Assembly: GCA_026874595.1 (NCBI GenBank)
Contig: CM049316.1
Span: 10,530,839-10,594,838, forward strand
Direction of reading: 5' to 3'
Source: Sipunculus nudus
Taxonomy: Eukaryota > Annelida > Sipuncula > Golfingiida > Sipunculidae
Length of the DNA: 64,000 nt
Positions 1 to 10,955 of this stretch are shown in pieces. The notes beneath the pieces are model-generated. The model saw only the letters and a program-made list of their open reading frames with translations. It searched no databases and had not been told where the DNA came from. The first letter of the stretch is position 1; each line of letters opens with the position of its first letter. The position numbers were made by a program, and so were the translations under genes.

Positions 1-1210
1 AGTGATCAGGTAGTTACTTGAATCCAAGCTAGCCAGATCTTGGCTGACAAATAGCCACAGTCTCTTTGGTATAAAGTGGCTCCGCATTGGCTCCTTAGGA
101 TTGACTAGTTTGTACTGTGCACACTTGCTACAGGACTGACGTGTATATCTTATATATGCCTTCAGGCCAGGCCAGAACAGAAGGTCCTTACACATTATAT
201 TAGATTCAGAGTCAAGTTGGGCAACATGTATCTGCTTTAGCAATTTTTGTCTCATGGAGGTTGGCAAAACAATCTCGATGCCTTTTTAGACAACGCCATC
301 ATGGTTAACATTAGCTTCTTCTTTAGTGGCACCTTGCCCTACGACAAGCACATCATCAGCGATGCTGAAGACTCCTTCAAGTTATTCTGTAACTTCATGC
401 ATCGGCATCTGGAACTATTCCGGTGCGCGGCTGACGCTATATGGTAGACAGCGCCACCTGTACCTCCCCCATGGTGTGTGCATTGTTCTAAAATCTTTAG
501 ATTCTTCGTCCAATTCTATTTTTGTGAAGCCATCCAGTGCATCAAAAATAGAGAAGACCTTGTGCTTCTTAACCGACATCTGTTGTTGGAATCTGGTAAG
601 GAGGAATCATTATACCTCTGTCGAGAGTACGACTAGGGTCCAAGCAAATTCTCACTTTAGTAATGCCATCTGATCTCGCTTTTTCACAGACTGTCATGTT
701 GCCGCACCAGTTAGTTGTCGTTTTGACTTTTTCTATCTTTCCTTCCTGAACCATCTCATCCAGCTTATCTTTCACCATTTCTAACTATGATACTGGTATC
801 CTATGGATGCCTGCATGACAAGGGGTAACATTAGGGTCCATTGTTAGGTGAACAGGTTTTGCTATATCGCAAAGACCCTCAAAGTTCTCTTTGAAGGCAG
901 TGGTCAGGTCTTGTTTGGTGATATAACTAGGGATCAGGCTGTCCTTCCCACTGAGAAGTGCTGGTTTACCAGGAATGTCTTTTGAGTCTATTATCTCAAA
1001 AACTAAAGTCTCAAATGAGTTAAACCCTTCACACACAGAGGTCTTTTTGTCCTTTGGACTGATTGTACCGCCTGAATATGGTATGATCCTCTCACTTGAG
1101 CATTGCAGACAAGACTGACCTTCAAGTCTTTCATATACTGTTGATGGCACTGTGTTGCAAGTGGCAGCTGAATCTTCCTGGACTAGAACCTCTGCAGTTT
1201 TATGTCCCAC
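1..1210 (-). pseudogene. Decayed Ty3/Gypsy pol remnant (protease, reverse transcriptase, integrase zinc-binding domain)
   Basis: Reading the minus strand from 1210 downward there is a retropepsin-like segment (1210-785) in which the usual DTGA is replaced by DSAA followed by TCN. Next comes a reverse transcriptase N-terminal part (778-569). A further RT part (about 560-330) carries a palm segment resembling GRYRWRCLPYS and an active-site box IADDVLVVG. Finally there is an integrase H2C2 zinc-binding segment (about 285-1) with LLFWPGLK and a CSKC pair. Stop codons interrupt every segment. RT passes almost directly into integrase: the connection and RNase H domains expected between them are missing, so there is an internal deletion near 290-330. 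The element runs off the window edge at position 1. It is non-functional as it stands. The family assignment to Gypsy is secure from domain order and motifs; the clade is not determined. Confidence 0.85.
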
Positions 1211-1389
1211 AACGATAGGAAGCCACGAAACGAATTTGTCAGGTGTGTCAGTCTTTGCAGTTGTGATGAAGCCATAAGCAAATGAGTGAACTACATGAAG
1301 TCATCATCTAACTCCTCTAGTGGGAGGTCTTGCACTGCATTTGCTTGTTTGCACTGAGGTTGTCTCCTTGACATGAATGATTTAGGTCT

Positions 1390-1879
1390 AGGGTTTCTGC
1401 ACATTTTAGTGAAATGATTTTACCTCATATTGCACTTGTTACAAACTATGCCAGGCTTGGTATCAGGGCATTCCTAACGAGGATGGCAAGGACCACCACA
1501 CCATCCACATCTACTTTGGATTTGTGGTGAAGCTGGTTTTGTTTGACGTGAAACTGCGTTTACTACTTCTGCAGTTGTAGAGGCTTGGGTTACCAAAGCA
1601 TTTGTTTTATGGGCTGCCTCCCAGGCCTTTGCTTTGCTTGTTTTCTTCATATATTAATGGGTTATTCGGTCATCTTTAAAACGATGAAGCAGCAGCTGAC
1701 GCAAGTCTGTTTTCTACCCCTGTACATAATCGATCTGTCATTATTTCTTGGAGAGGACCTGTCATTTCCTCAAATCTTGTTTTCTTTACAACTGATCTAA
1801 TGGCGGTTTCATAGTCAGTGACTGACTCACCTGATTTTTTAGTGCATGATCCAACGTGCATGATCACTTGTCTTTAGAA
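1390..1879 (-). pseudogene. Gypsy gag remnant with zinc knuckle
   Basis: On the minus strand, 1867-1676 encodes a gag capsid-like segment (contains SGESVTDYETAIRSV and DRLCTGVENRL), similar in layout to the C-terminal half of Gypsy capsid proteins. Further along (about 1505-1395) there is a cysteine/histidine cluster with CNKC and a later H and C that fits a CCHC zinc knuckle, broken by stop codons. The N-terminal half of gag is absent: the leader after the primer-binding site (3420-3294) meets this segment directly once the nested hAT element is removed. Together with the pol remnant it forms one minus-strand element starting at the LTR at 4116. Confidence 0.7.
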
Positions 1880-3285
1880 CAGGGGCGTAACCAGACCTGA
1901 CCGTCCAGGGGAGCAAGACTCGAGAAGATTCCCTATTCTGTACCATTTGAGCATATCCAATATGATGAACACATAGGTCTACATCATGAAGTCTGCATGC
2001 AAAATGCAAAATTTACACAAATCAAGTTTAATTTAAACACATGTTTACATGACTAACATATCTAAAGGGCTAACACGTTTAAGGTGACTCCTCTGTAGCC
2101 CGCCCTCATCCGGAAATTTGGAATGCAGGCTATCACATAAAACCAATTATTTAGAGAAACCAGGCACATCCACAAGTTCACAATATAGTGCAAAAATAAC
2201 ATTAAGCTAAGATCTAAATATGACACAAACATCAGTAGGATCAGTTGGCGGACAGTTGTGTACCGATCATTTTAATGTTAGACCAAACTCGATCATTTAC
2301 CCCCTCAATGTCTTTTTTCATGCCAAGCTGTTTTAGAAATAACCACAGGATTACTGGTGATACCATTTCATATACAACTTTTAGAAACTACAATAAAGAA
2401 TTGTGACTACTTTTTTGGAATTTTTATTTAAAAAAGCATTGTTTTGAAGTCACAGAATTTCAAGTCACATTACTCAAAACATGTCCGGCTTCTTCAGCCT
2501 TTCAGGTATTTTTCTGGTGGAATATTTTTGTCTTATCTGTACACGTACATTATTTGCCCAATATCGATCTTTGAAGTAGGAGCCTGATATTTCACCACTT
2601 TTCAGTATCAGTACTGTTGCCTGTTGTAGAAGCATACCCAGTAACGCAGGTATGCAATGTAAAACCTAAGATGGGAGTGACAGTAAATTTTACCACAGAG
2701 AATGCAATCCAGGTCAATAGGTCATATATATAGCTTAGTGATGGTACCACAAATGAAACAAACCTAATTATTTCTAGTTTCCCTCAGCAGCAGTTTCCCT
2801 AAAGATTTGTTTTAACTTAAGTTTTTAAAAAGTATTTTTGTTTCCCACTCCTTTATAAGTATTAATAACAATAATAATAATGTAGGCGTACCAGGCTACC
2901 ACTATTTTTGTTAGATAGATGAGTTGTTTGTTGTTGGTTTTTTTTTTCTTCTTTTCTTTTCTTCTTTCCTAAGCCCCTTCATCTTTTCATTAGCTTCCTT
3001 TTCGCTCATTTCTCATATTTTCCCCTTTCTTCTCTTTTTCCTTCCCTTTCTCCTTTTTCGCATCCTTTTCTTTCCTTTTACTTCTTCCTCCCCTTTCTCC
3101 CTTTTCTTTTTCCTTTTCTTTCCTTTTTCTTCTTCCTTTCCTTTCTCTTCTTCCCTCTTCCCCTCTTTCCTTTCTTTCCTTCATTTTTTCCCATTCTGAT
3201 TTTTTGCCCCCTTCCCGTTTTTGAGGGTCGGGGGAGGGGGGGGGGGGCAAGCTGCCCCTCGGCCACCCCTCTGGTTACGCCACTG
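1880..3285. mobile_element. Non-autonomous hAT-type DNA transposon nested in Gypsy gag
   Basis: The left end CAGGGGCGTAACCAG (1880-1894) and the reverse complement of the right end CAGTGGCGTAACCAG (3271-3285) are terminal inverted repeats with one mismatch in 15. Both sides are flanked by the identical 8-bp direct repeat CTTTAGAA (1872-1879 and 3286-3293), a target-site duplication of the length made by hAT transposases. No transposase ORF is present in the 1.4 kb, so it is non-autonomous. The right half holds a long pyrimidine tract (about 2935-3190) followed by a G-run. The insertion splits the Gypsy gag leader and is therefore younger than that Gypsy copy. hAT is assigned from TSD length and the CAG-type termini; the transposase source is unknown. 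Confidence 0.85.
2935..3247. repeat. Polypyrimidine tract followed by G-run
   Basis: About 250 bases are almost only C and T on the plus strand, made of CCTTT/TTCTT-like units, then a G-rich run around 3231-3247. It lies inside the hAT element. It produces long spurious ORFs (Phe/Ser/Leu on plus, Lys/Glu/Arg on minus) that are not genes. Confidence 0.9.
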
Positions 3286-3420
3286 CTTTAGAAGGATCCC
3301 GCCAGCCTTTTTGCAGCATGCACCACGCTTTTAACTTTTTACGCTAAATTCTAACACTTACTGACTTCTAACACTTTACCTTCACGCATTTTCTGTGGTG
3401 GTTCAGTTTTTTAATCCCTT

Positions 3421-3429
3421 CTGACACCA
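3421..3429 (-). other. Gypsy primer-binding site (tRNA-Leu-like)
   Basis: The minus strand reads TGGTGTCAGAAG immediately downstream of the LTR. TGGTGTCAG matches the beginning of the usual tRNA-Leu-complementary primer-binding sites of many Gypsy elements. This fixes the direction of the element as minus strand and places the LTR just upstream. Confidence 0.7.
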
Positions 3430-4116
3430 AGTTTATATGCTTAGTAGAATAAAGTCGACTCAACACATCAGCTGGTAATACAACTTATTTATTATCGCCC
3501 ACGCATGCCCATGGATCATTCCTGATATTTTGTGTGGGGAGCATTCATTATATGTACTCCCTAATAACACTTGCAATGGATGGTCCACACTCGCCTCGCC
3601 GTCGCACTTCTTCACAGATTGTGTGATATTGATTTAAGATACAAGGGCCAGTGGTTTGTAAACTTTATTAATATATAATATGTTCATGTTAGTGCTATAT
3701 GTTTTGTGTTGACAACTTGTTTAACATACTTTAATTTCAAAGGAAAAGTTCTGATATCCGATAAAACCAAAATGGCCTTCTTGTTTAACTTTGAAAGTTA
3801 AAGTTGTTCCGAGGGCGCGTCAGTATCCTCGGTCAAAAGGTCACGGCACTTAAACAAACACCATGTTACCCCAGGTTCGCACCAGCCATCAGTCTGCAAA
3901 AAACAGGAGGAGACGACCAGTGAACTTGATCAAAGTTTTATCGCTTAAAAACATGGCGGGCTGAACGAGCTTCCGTCAGTGATAACCAATCACGAAGCAC
4001 CGCACTGCTGGTCACGTGTATCCACAGTAACACGTGCCATCAGCTGTCACCAAAAATATGTTAAAAAATTATGGGCCCACCCTGCGATTCCACCGAATTG
4101 TTGACTGATCGTCACA
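3430..4116 (-). repeat. Gypsy long terminal repeat
   Basis: On the minus strand the LTR begins TGTGACGATCAG at 4116, directly after a polypurine tract, and ends just before the primer-binding site at 3429. The exact 3' boundary is uncertain by about 10 nt (a CA dinucleotide lies at 3439-3438). Its first 205 nt recur at 5339-5543 with three differences that I could count. It contains AT-rich TATATATTAATAAAG and AATAAA-like motifs that could serve as promoter and polyadenylation signals. Confidence 0.75.
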
Positions 4117-4713
4117 CACTCCCCCACTTAAACAAATGTCGTCCCCGACATTCACAAAAGACAATATAAAATAATACCCTCTGAAACCATTACAAAAATG
4201 GGCATGACTAAATCATCGCGGTTTAAATTGACACCGTTTGTACCGTTTCTTGAGAGACGTTCTCTCCTACATGGATAAAATACATCAATGGTTGGCCGGT
4301 TCACTGAAATTGCACTTGACAAGCTCATCCTATGTTGAAACAGGTTATCAAAAGATACTTTAAACAGTTCCAAATTCACTAAAACATTCTCCTTGCGTCT
4401 AACAACATAGACCTCCCTTAAGTTTGGGTACCCCTCAATACTTCTCTATAAACTGCAATACAATTGATATTCAGCTAACAAATTTTTTTTTTCACACCAT
4501 ATGAATCTATGTCAATGATAAGTCACATTTGTCCTCAGCAGGAAATAACATACAAAAATACAAATATTCATCGGGTCCCCGTAGGAATACTTGGAAAATA
4601 CGAATAATCAAGGGGTTCCCGTAAGAACACTTGGGGGTTGATACCTGAACGAAAATATCCTGATTTAGATTATATTACTTAAAGTCTAACATTTCATCAA
4701 TAGTTAAGAATTC
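4117..4713 (-). other. Gypsy 3' untranslated region with polypurine tract
   Basis: This stretch lies between the stop of the integrase-tail ORF and the LTR start. On the minus strand AAGTGGGGGAG (4129-4119) lies right before the LTR and fits the polypurine tract that primes plus-strand synthesis. I see no other feature here. Confidence 0.6.
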
Positions 4714-5460
4714 CTACACAAACTGTGGGATGCTGACTGGATACCATCCCGTCATTGCTGGGATGGCAGGTATCGCAAGAGGACATGGTCCATGTAACAA
4801 CTGAACACTAGGCCGATACTGGGTACATTGTCCAGGAATGTCGTAAGTCAACCTGGCAGGTGCTCTACGTTCACGCCGAGGCCTAGCGGATACTGAAGGA
4901 TGGTCATCATCAGTGGCGGTGGAGTCATTGTGGTCCGGTACCTCAGGGCCTTGAAGGTCCTGTTCCCTAACGCCATCAGTAGGTTGGACATCTGTCACCC
5001 TTGGGGCCTCTGGTTTGGTTTCATTGGCTAATTCGCCAGCAACCTCAGACTGAGTAGATGCCTCACCCGGGGCAAAGGACTCTGCATCAGGATCAAGGTC
5101 TGAGTGGTGGACTAACATTTGCCATTCATCTTCCAGGTCATCACCAGTTTCGGGAGCAGGTCCAACTTGCTGTGTCACTGTTTTTGGTTTTGCCAAGGGC
5201 CTCTGTTGTGATCCACTTAATGAAGGCGCTGGAATTTCCAGAGGAAGCCCATCACATGGAAGAAGCAAATTCCTGTGTACAGTTCGTAATCCACCACTTC
5301 CATCTTCTACTCGAATCTGATACACGGGACTATCACTAGACGACCAGTGAACTTGATCAAAGTTTAATCGCTTAAAAACATGGCGGGCTGAACGAGCTTC
5401 CGTCAGTGATAACCAATCACGAAGCACCGCACTGCTGGTCACGTGTATCCACAGTAACAC
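4714..5460 (-). pseudogene. Truncated Gypsy integrase C-terminal tail fused in frame to LTR sequence
   Basis: The 248-codon minus-strand ORF is chimeric. Its first 40 or so residues (5460-5339) are read from LTR sequence. From about 5338 it continues as the C-terminal domain of a Gypsy integrase (contains SPVYQIRVEDG and RTVHRNLLLPC, typical of the region after the integrase core). An acidic, proline-rich tail follows, with the basic run RPRRERRAPARLTYD, also typical of Gypsy polyprotein ends. The catalytic core and everything upstream are missing. The junction lies in the short sequence AGACGACCAG shared by the LTR and the integrase side, suggesting microhomology-mediated deletion. Its own upstream ATG lies in the LTR, so expression from an LTR promoter is conceivable but unproven. 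Confidence 0.7.
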
Positions 5461-5543
5461 GTGCCATCAGCTGTCACCAAAAATATGTGAAAAAATTATG
5501 GGCTCACCCTGCGATTCCACCGAATTGTTGACTGATCGTCACA
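5339..5543 (-). repeat. 5' LTR fragment (first 205 nt)
   Basis: This is a direct repeat of 3912-4116 with three differences. On the minus strand it starts TGTGACGATC at 5543, where the flanking sequence changes completely (no polypurine tract), marking the outer edge of the insertion. The rest of this LTR is deleted and replaced by the integrase tail. The high identity of the two copies indicates a fairly recent insertion. Confidence 0.8.
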
Positions 5544-5831
5544 ACCACATGCACTTCTTTGCGCTTATCAACTCGTGTTACTTTTCTCTTGTACAGGGTT
5601 TAATCATCCTTAGAGTAGTCTGCTGCTATCAGTGCGATTGTGTCCACTTTTGACATATTTCAATCGTGGAGGTGTGACAGACCAGAGAAATATCTGAATC
5701 AAAGAGAGGGCTGCACGTTACCGGGAGGAAAGGGATGTTAGTTGATGTATAAATTCCAAGACGACCGCACGTTGTAGTACTAGTAGGCTTAATTACGTCC
5801 TTCCGTTGAGGTACACATTTCATTTGAATGA

Positions 5832-8638
5832 TTTGAGGTACGCCTGTACATGGATGGAAGTACGATGTGACTGACGAGGAAAATTTTTGTGAAATATTAA
5901 ATAATTACTTAAATTGGCACGCTATGCCGCGGAATCCCTTGGTGCCGGCTAATCATACAAGACAATATATATAGATAGCTCTAACAGACATCCGTGAGGG
6001 CATTGTTGGGATGTTTCCGGTCAAGATACGTGGAATTCATAGATCCACATCCGAGGAATGTGGAATTTTTCTAAACACTAGTGACACTGATGATTGAAAC
6101 GACGCATGTACAGATTGCATGTTCAACAATGGGTTATCAAAACATTCTAATGCCAATTTTGTTTCAAATGATTTCTAATTCTAAGTCACCCATGGCTGAC
6201 CATATATATATACTTGGACCGAAGTATAGACCACCGTAATTCGATTCCAGGACGGCACTTTGCCGTACACGGACGCGCACTTGTAATGATAGGAATAATT
6301 AGATAATGTATTAAAAATGGATTTGTTTCTAATAAACATGCATTGCGTTGAAATATACTTTAAGCACTTTTTTGTTCACATAATTATTAATTTGCTATTT
6401 GACGGTATCATTTTCTAAATTGAGATATTAAGAAAATTTTTGAAATACTAAATGAGTTTGAACCATGTTACATTTGTTTTATTGCAGGGCAGAATCGAAG
6501 ATATTTGGCTCATTTTGAACATGCAGGCGGGTATAAAAACATGCTCATGTAAATTGCATGTGTGTCTATTTAGTAAACCTTCAGATTTATATGGAATCAT
6601 AAACATTCATAACCTAAGTAACATTTAATACGTTTATTAATTTAGGAAATGCATATCTCTTTAATGACATTTTTTTTCTAATATCAATAAGCCAAACCTA
6701 ATATTCAGTGAGACTTTAAGCGCATTATTATCTCTGCCGTAGTAGACTGTGTTACATGGTTTGTCTCTTCCTGCCCTTCCATGCTAATATCTATATTTTC
6801 ATAACATCTTCACAGCTTGTTGCTGCATGTACCTCGTTACATACAAGGTATTCATGCGCATGTCATCCACCGTGTGACTTATGGCATGAATTTGACCACA
6901 GGTAAAAAATAAATGTGTCAGACTTTCCACAATATTTTCTCCTTGAATCCCTCGAATGTTTAAAGAACAATATTATATACTAGCATTAACTTAACACTTT
7001 AGTACAGACTGGTAGTTTGTCAAGTGGTTAGTTAGCAAATTTAACTCCATACGTGCACGAGTTGTTGACAACCCGGTTTTCCATCAAATATTCATACTTG
7101 GTATTTCAGAACTGCTGACATCACTTACCTGACATATACGCCTATGAAATACAGGCCCCAGAGGATGCAGGTCTAAATGTTCATCGAAGAGTAGTTGAAA
7201 TTCATTTTTTTATGAAACCAGTATATTCAGAACATTTCCATACACTGTATATCATATTTTAAGTAAACATTTATTTTATGTATATGAAAACAAAAAGGAA
7301 AAAGTGGGGTTCATTATAAACCAGTAAACAAGTAAACGTATACCTCGATGTACTGTATGTTAATACAATACCCTTTTAAGTGTTTTTTTTATATCTGTTT
7401 AAGCTTCGAAATATTCATTGTGTTTTACATTTTTATGAATATGCAGATAGTTGCTGGGGTATTTATTTCAATTGCAAAGAATGTGCCGTTAGGGTAAGGT
7501 AAATAGAGGAGCATTTGGACCAAAGTTTATTAAAGTAAATAATTAAAAATTATAACACCTATAAAAAGTTCATATATGAACCACTATCTAATATATGCAT
7601 CCGTCTGGTCAAGAAACTGAAAGAGGCAGTGAGCAATACTGAATTTTATACAGGAGGTAGAAAGTATGAAGTGCATGTGAAGCATTAATTGCTAACAAGT
7701 CGTGAAAGAGAAGTGAAATTAAATCGTTATAAAAAATACATTCTAAAAATCCAACTGTATTCCAAAAACAGGAAAAAATAATTATGAAAATCTGACGCAG
7801 CTGTAGACTGTACCAAAATATCTGAGGATTACCATTTGTATGTCGACACACCGGGTTCTGCATGGTCGGGGATGCCGAGATCGTATTTAAGTCAAGAAAG
7901 CTTGTTAATTACTCATTGGTTAAATTATGGCACCTAAGATTTTTCAGATGTTTTACCGCAAGGAAAATGTTTCGAAATGTTGGTTCTTCAATGCTTCTGT
8001 CCTGCATTAAATGGAAAAAATTACATGGTTAAACGGTAAACCTCATTCAGTGAATCAAAAGTTGTTCAATGCCTCGTTTCTTTTCCCAAAGGTGAAACGA
8101 ATGCCTTCAAAATAGTAAATGCATATTAATTAACAAGAAAGGCCAATTTTAATACATTATTCCTTACTCAATTATATTGGTACACGGACCACGTCCGTGT
8201 ACAGCATAGTGCCGTTCTGGGATCGAAGTACGGTGACGTACGTATTTTTTGTCCCAAGTATGGTCGGCAATGGCAATGCATGGTGAATTTACAATTCATT
8301 TGAAAAAATATGTGTTTGAACTACTTGCTAACCCACTTCAGAAATTGTTGAATATGTAAGAAGTATATTTGATACGTCGTTTCAATCCCCAGTGTCACTA
8401 AAAAGGGCGACATGTCTCGGATGTGAATCTTCAAATGCAGATATTTTGCACGTAAATCCCCCAACAATGCATTCGCAGGTGTCAGCTGGTACAGCTATGA
8501 ATTGTCCTGCATGATTTGCGGCATCAGGAGATCCGGAAGCTTAGCGTGCTAATTATCAGTGATTATTCAATGTTTCACAAAAGTTTCCTCGTCAGTCACA
8601 GCATACTTCCATCGTACAAGTACAGGGTGTACCTCAAA
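5832..8638. repeat. Long diverged inverted repeat (arms about 5832-6520 and 7960-8638)
   Basis: The left arm beginning GAGGTACGCCTGTACA (5836) matches the reverse complement of the right arm, which ends GGTGTACCTC near 8636. Shared blocks include GTGACTGACGAGGAAA, GCATTGTTGGG, ATTGAAACGACG, GTACACGGACG and, further in, AACCATGTTACAT-like and TGCAGGGCAGAA-like stretches in the same order. The arms are well diverged with indels. The middle (about 6520-7960) has no recognisable coding sequence. No target-site duplication is obvious. It could be a foldback or TIR-type DNA transposon, or an old inverted duplication of host DNA. A perfect 23-bp hairpin (GTACACGGAC, CAC, GTCCGTGTAC) sits in the right arm at 8180-8202. 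Confidence 0.65.
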
Positions 8639-8639
8639 A

Positions 8640-10637
8640 GAAGTACGTACCAGGTACTTCTAAACGAAGGACGAATTAACTTCACCCACTGACGTCTCCC
8701 GTGGAGCTGGAAGGTTGGGGGGGGGGATAAAGCCTGTGTTATACTTATGGCATTGATTGATCTGGCAGTCTTCAGACTTCCATTTATTTAGCATGTTTTC
8801 CCTCATTCCCACACCCGATTCCTGCACAAACATGCATTTTGTTTGGTCCCCAGGGCTAAACAACATAGACACGCGTACCTTTTTTTAAGTTTGTTTATGT
8901 ACCTTGACCTTTGACCCTAGCCCCCACAAGCCAGCGCGGTGGCAGAATCACGAAAAGGCTAATACCTTTTATGTACTGAGATGGATATTATAATGTTCAC
9001 AGAATAGTATTGCTTAGTATAGTGTGAGGCATTTTGATCACTCTTACATTATACATTGATATATTAACAATTAAACCTGTAAGATTAACTATTCTTGCCA
9101 CGCATGCAGGTCGAGATGTTCTGTGAAGTTGGATGCAGTATGATTGTCTGAATATTATCCAGTACTGTCTAAAGACTGTTCAGATTATCTGATATGAACT
9201 TGTATACAGATATAGTTGAGTATTACCATATATTTATCTTTAATGTCTGTCATAACAGGTGATGCTTATCTTTAACTTTACTATTTTCCTATGGTAATGC
9301 GATAACACTGTAAGAGTACTTGTGAGTCTTTTTGTTTATTTTCAGATGACTCGGACAGCCTTTTTGTTTTGGTCAAGATATAAACCTATACATGGGATGC
9401 CCGATTGTTGTCTACACACACTTGTATAATGGAGATGAGAGGACACTCAGTGATCGCTACTCATGTATGGGCATACCTATAGATATGTACTACAGTTAAG
9501 CACTCGACATGCTCTTGATAAGATTATACCAGATTTTAATGTACAATCAAATAAAGACAGTTCCTACAAAGAACCTACTTGGTAAATGATTCATTGTAAC
9601 TGTGATGGAAACAGGAAACCCACTCGGCCCTAGTCCGCCACGTACGGACTCCATTTATCTGTAATATGGAGACCGACTGTCTAGCGGTGAGAGTTCACCC
9701 TGCCGTACATGGAGGGACCTGTAACATGAATTATCACTGCTTGTTGTGCGATGGAGAAACAATCTTGTATTTATATATAGAAATAAACTTTTTATGTATC
9801 AAATTAAATCGATATATCACCTTTATGTGCGCCTGTAAATGTTTTTATCCTTTGAACTGCCAGGGTTCAGTTGTTGCATGCCAACTGGACACCGCCGGAA
9901 AAGGAATCCCATTCAAATTAGGTGGGCAATCAATGCAAAAGATGAATTCAGGGGGGCTTTTCCCAGGAATGCCAGTGCCGTGCACTAGGATAGACCATAT
10001 TTTCATAAGCATCCTTCCCATCATACATCGCGTGTTGTCAATGATGCTAATTTCCTATTGGTTGTTCCAACCGAAAAGCGCCATCGGCCAGACGGAGACG
10101 AAGCAATATCTGACTTCATCCAGAGTAAGTGCCCATAATTTATTAATGCTGATCATCCAGCAAAAGTTTTGGTCCCAACCGAGTCTAAGCATCTGTAACA
10201 ATTATAATATGTGGGGTTTGTTTGGTGTCCTCACGCTTCACAAGGCATATACATGTCTGAGGGTCTGTACGGATCCGTACAAACTTAGATAGTATAGACT
10301 CTCCCCGCCAGAGGCTGCAGCGCTTGTATTGTTTACTATATATGTCAGCGCGACAAGACTGCAGCAAACTCGGACCATGTTACATAATCTTTTGTCAACA
10401 TTGCGTCAGTGGTGTATGGATTAGTGAAGTAGGGCACGTGAACTTTGTAATCGCTCTTTATGGCATCTGCGATACCCTAATTAATTCACTGACATGTGCA
10501 CACCTATTTTGCATTTGTTTATGCTCCTATTAGTGCTACTAATATTCTTTAAATTGAAATTTGATCGTGTAACAGGCACTTGAAGCACATATATATAAGT
10601 ATTAGAGAAATATCAGCCTACACGGAGTGGATGAAAA
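8640..10637. other. Intergenic region upstream of the sulfotransferase gene
   Basis: I see no supported gene. A 208-codon plus-strand ORF (9666-10292) has no recognisable domain, contains runs of unusual composition and no splice context, and is probably accidental. A short G-run lies near 8717. The last few hundred bases must hold the sulfotransferase promoter, but no clear core element is visible. Confidence 0.5.
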
Positions 10638-10883
10638 ATGGCGGACAGGGCATCTTCATCCCCCGCATCACCCGGATCTCCTCCGGAACATTTTATACAT
10701 GATGGAATCATCTACATCAGGTCGTGCGGGAGAGACCTGCTCCAGAACATGAAGTATTCTTCCGTCAGAAAGGGTGATGTATTCATCGCCGGCTACCCAA
10801 AATCAGGTAAATAAAAGATATTCAAAGTGTTAATTTTTCTTTGTGTCGCAATGTATCTTTGCACCGGTAAATGATCACCCATG

Positions 10884-10955
<72 letters not shown>

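Noticed and set aside
2924..3266. Long ORFs on both strands over a pyrimidine/purine tract
   Set aside because: Low-complexity Phe/Ser/Leu and Lys/Glu/Arg translations of a simple repeat inside a transposon; not genes.
9666..10292. 208-codon plus-strand ORF
   Set aside because: No recognisable domain, no supporting splice or neighbour context, and unusual composition; probably accidental. A homology search returning conserved proteins would revive it.
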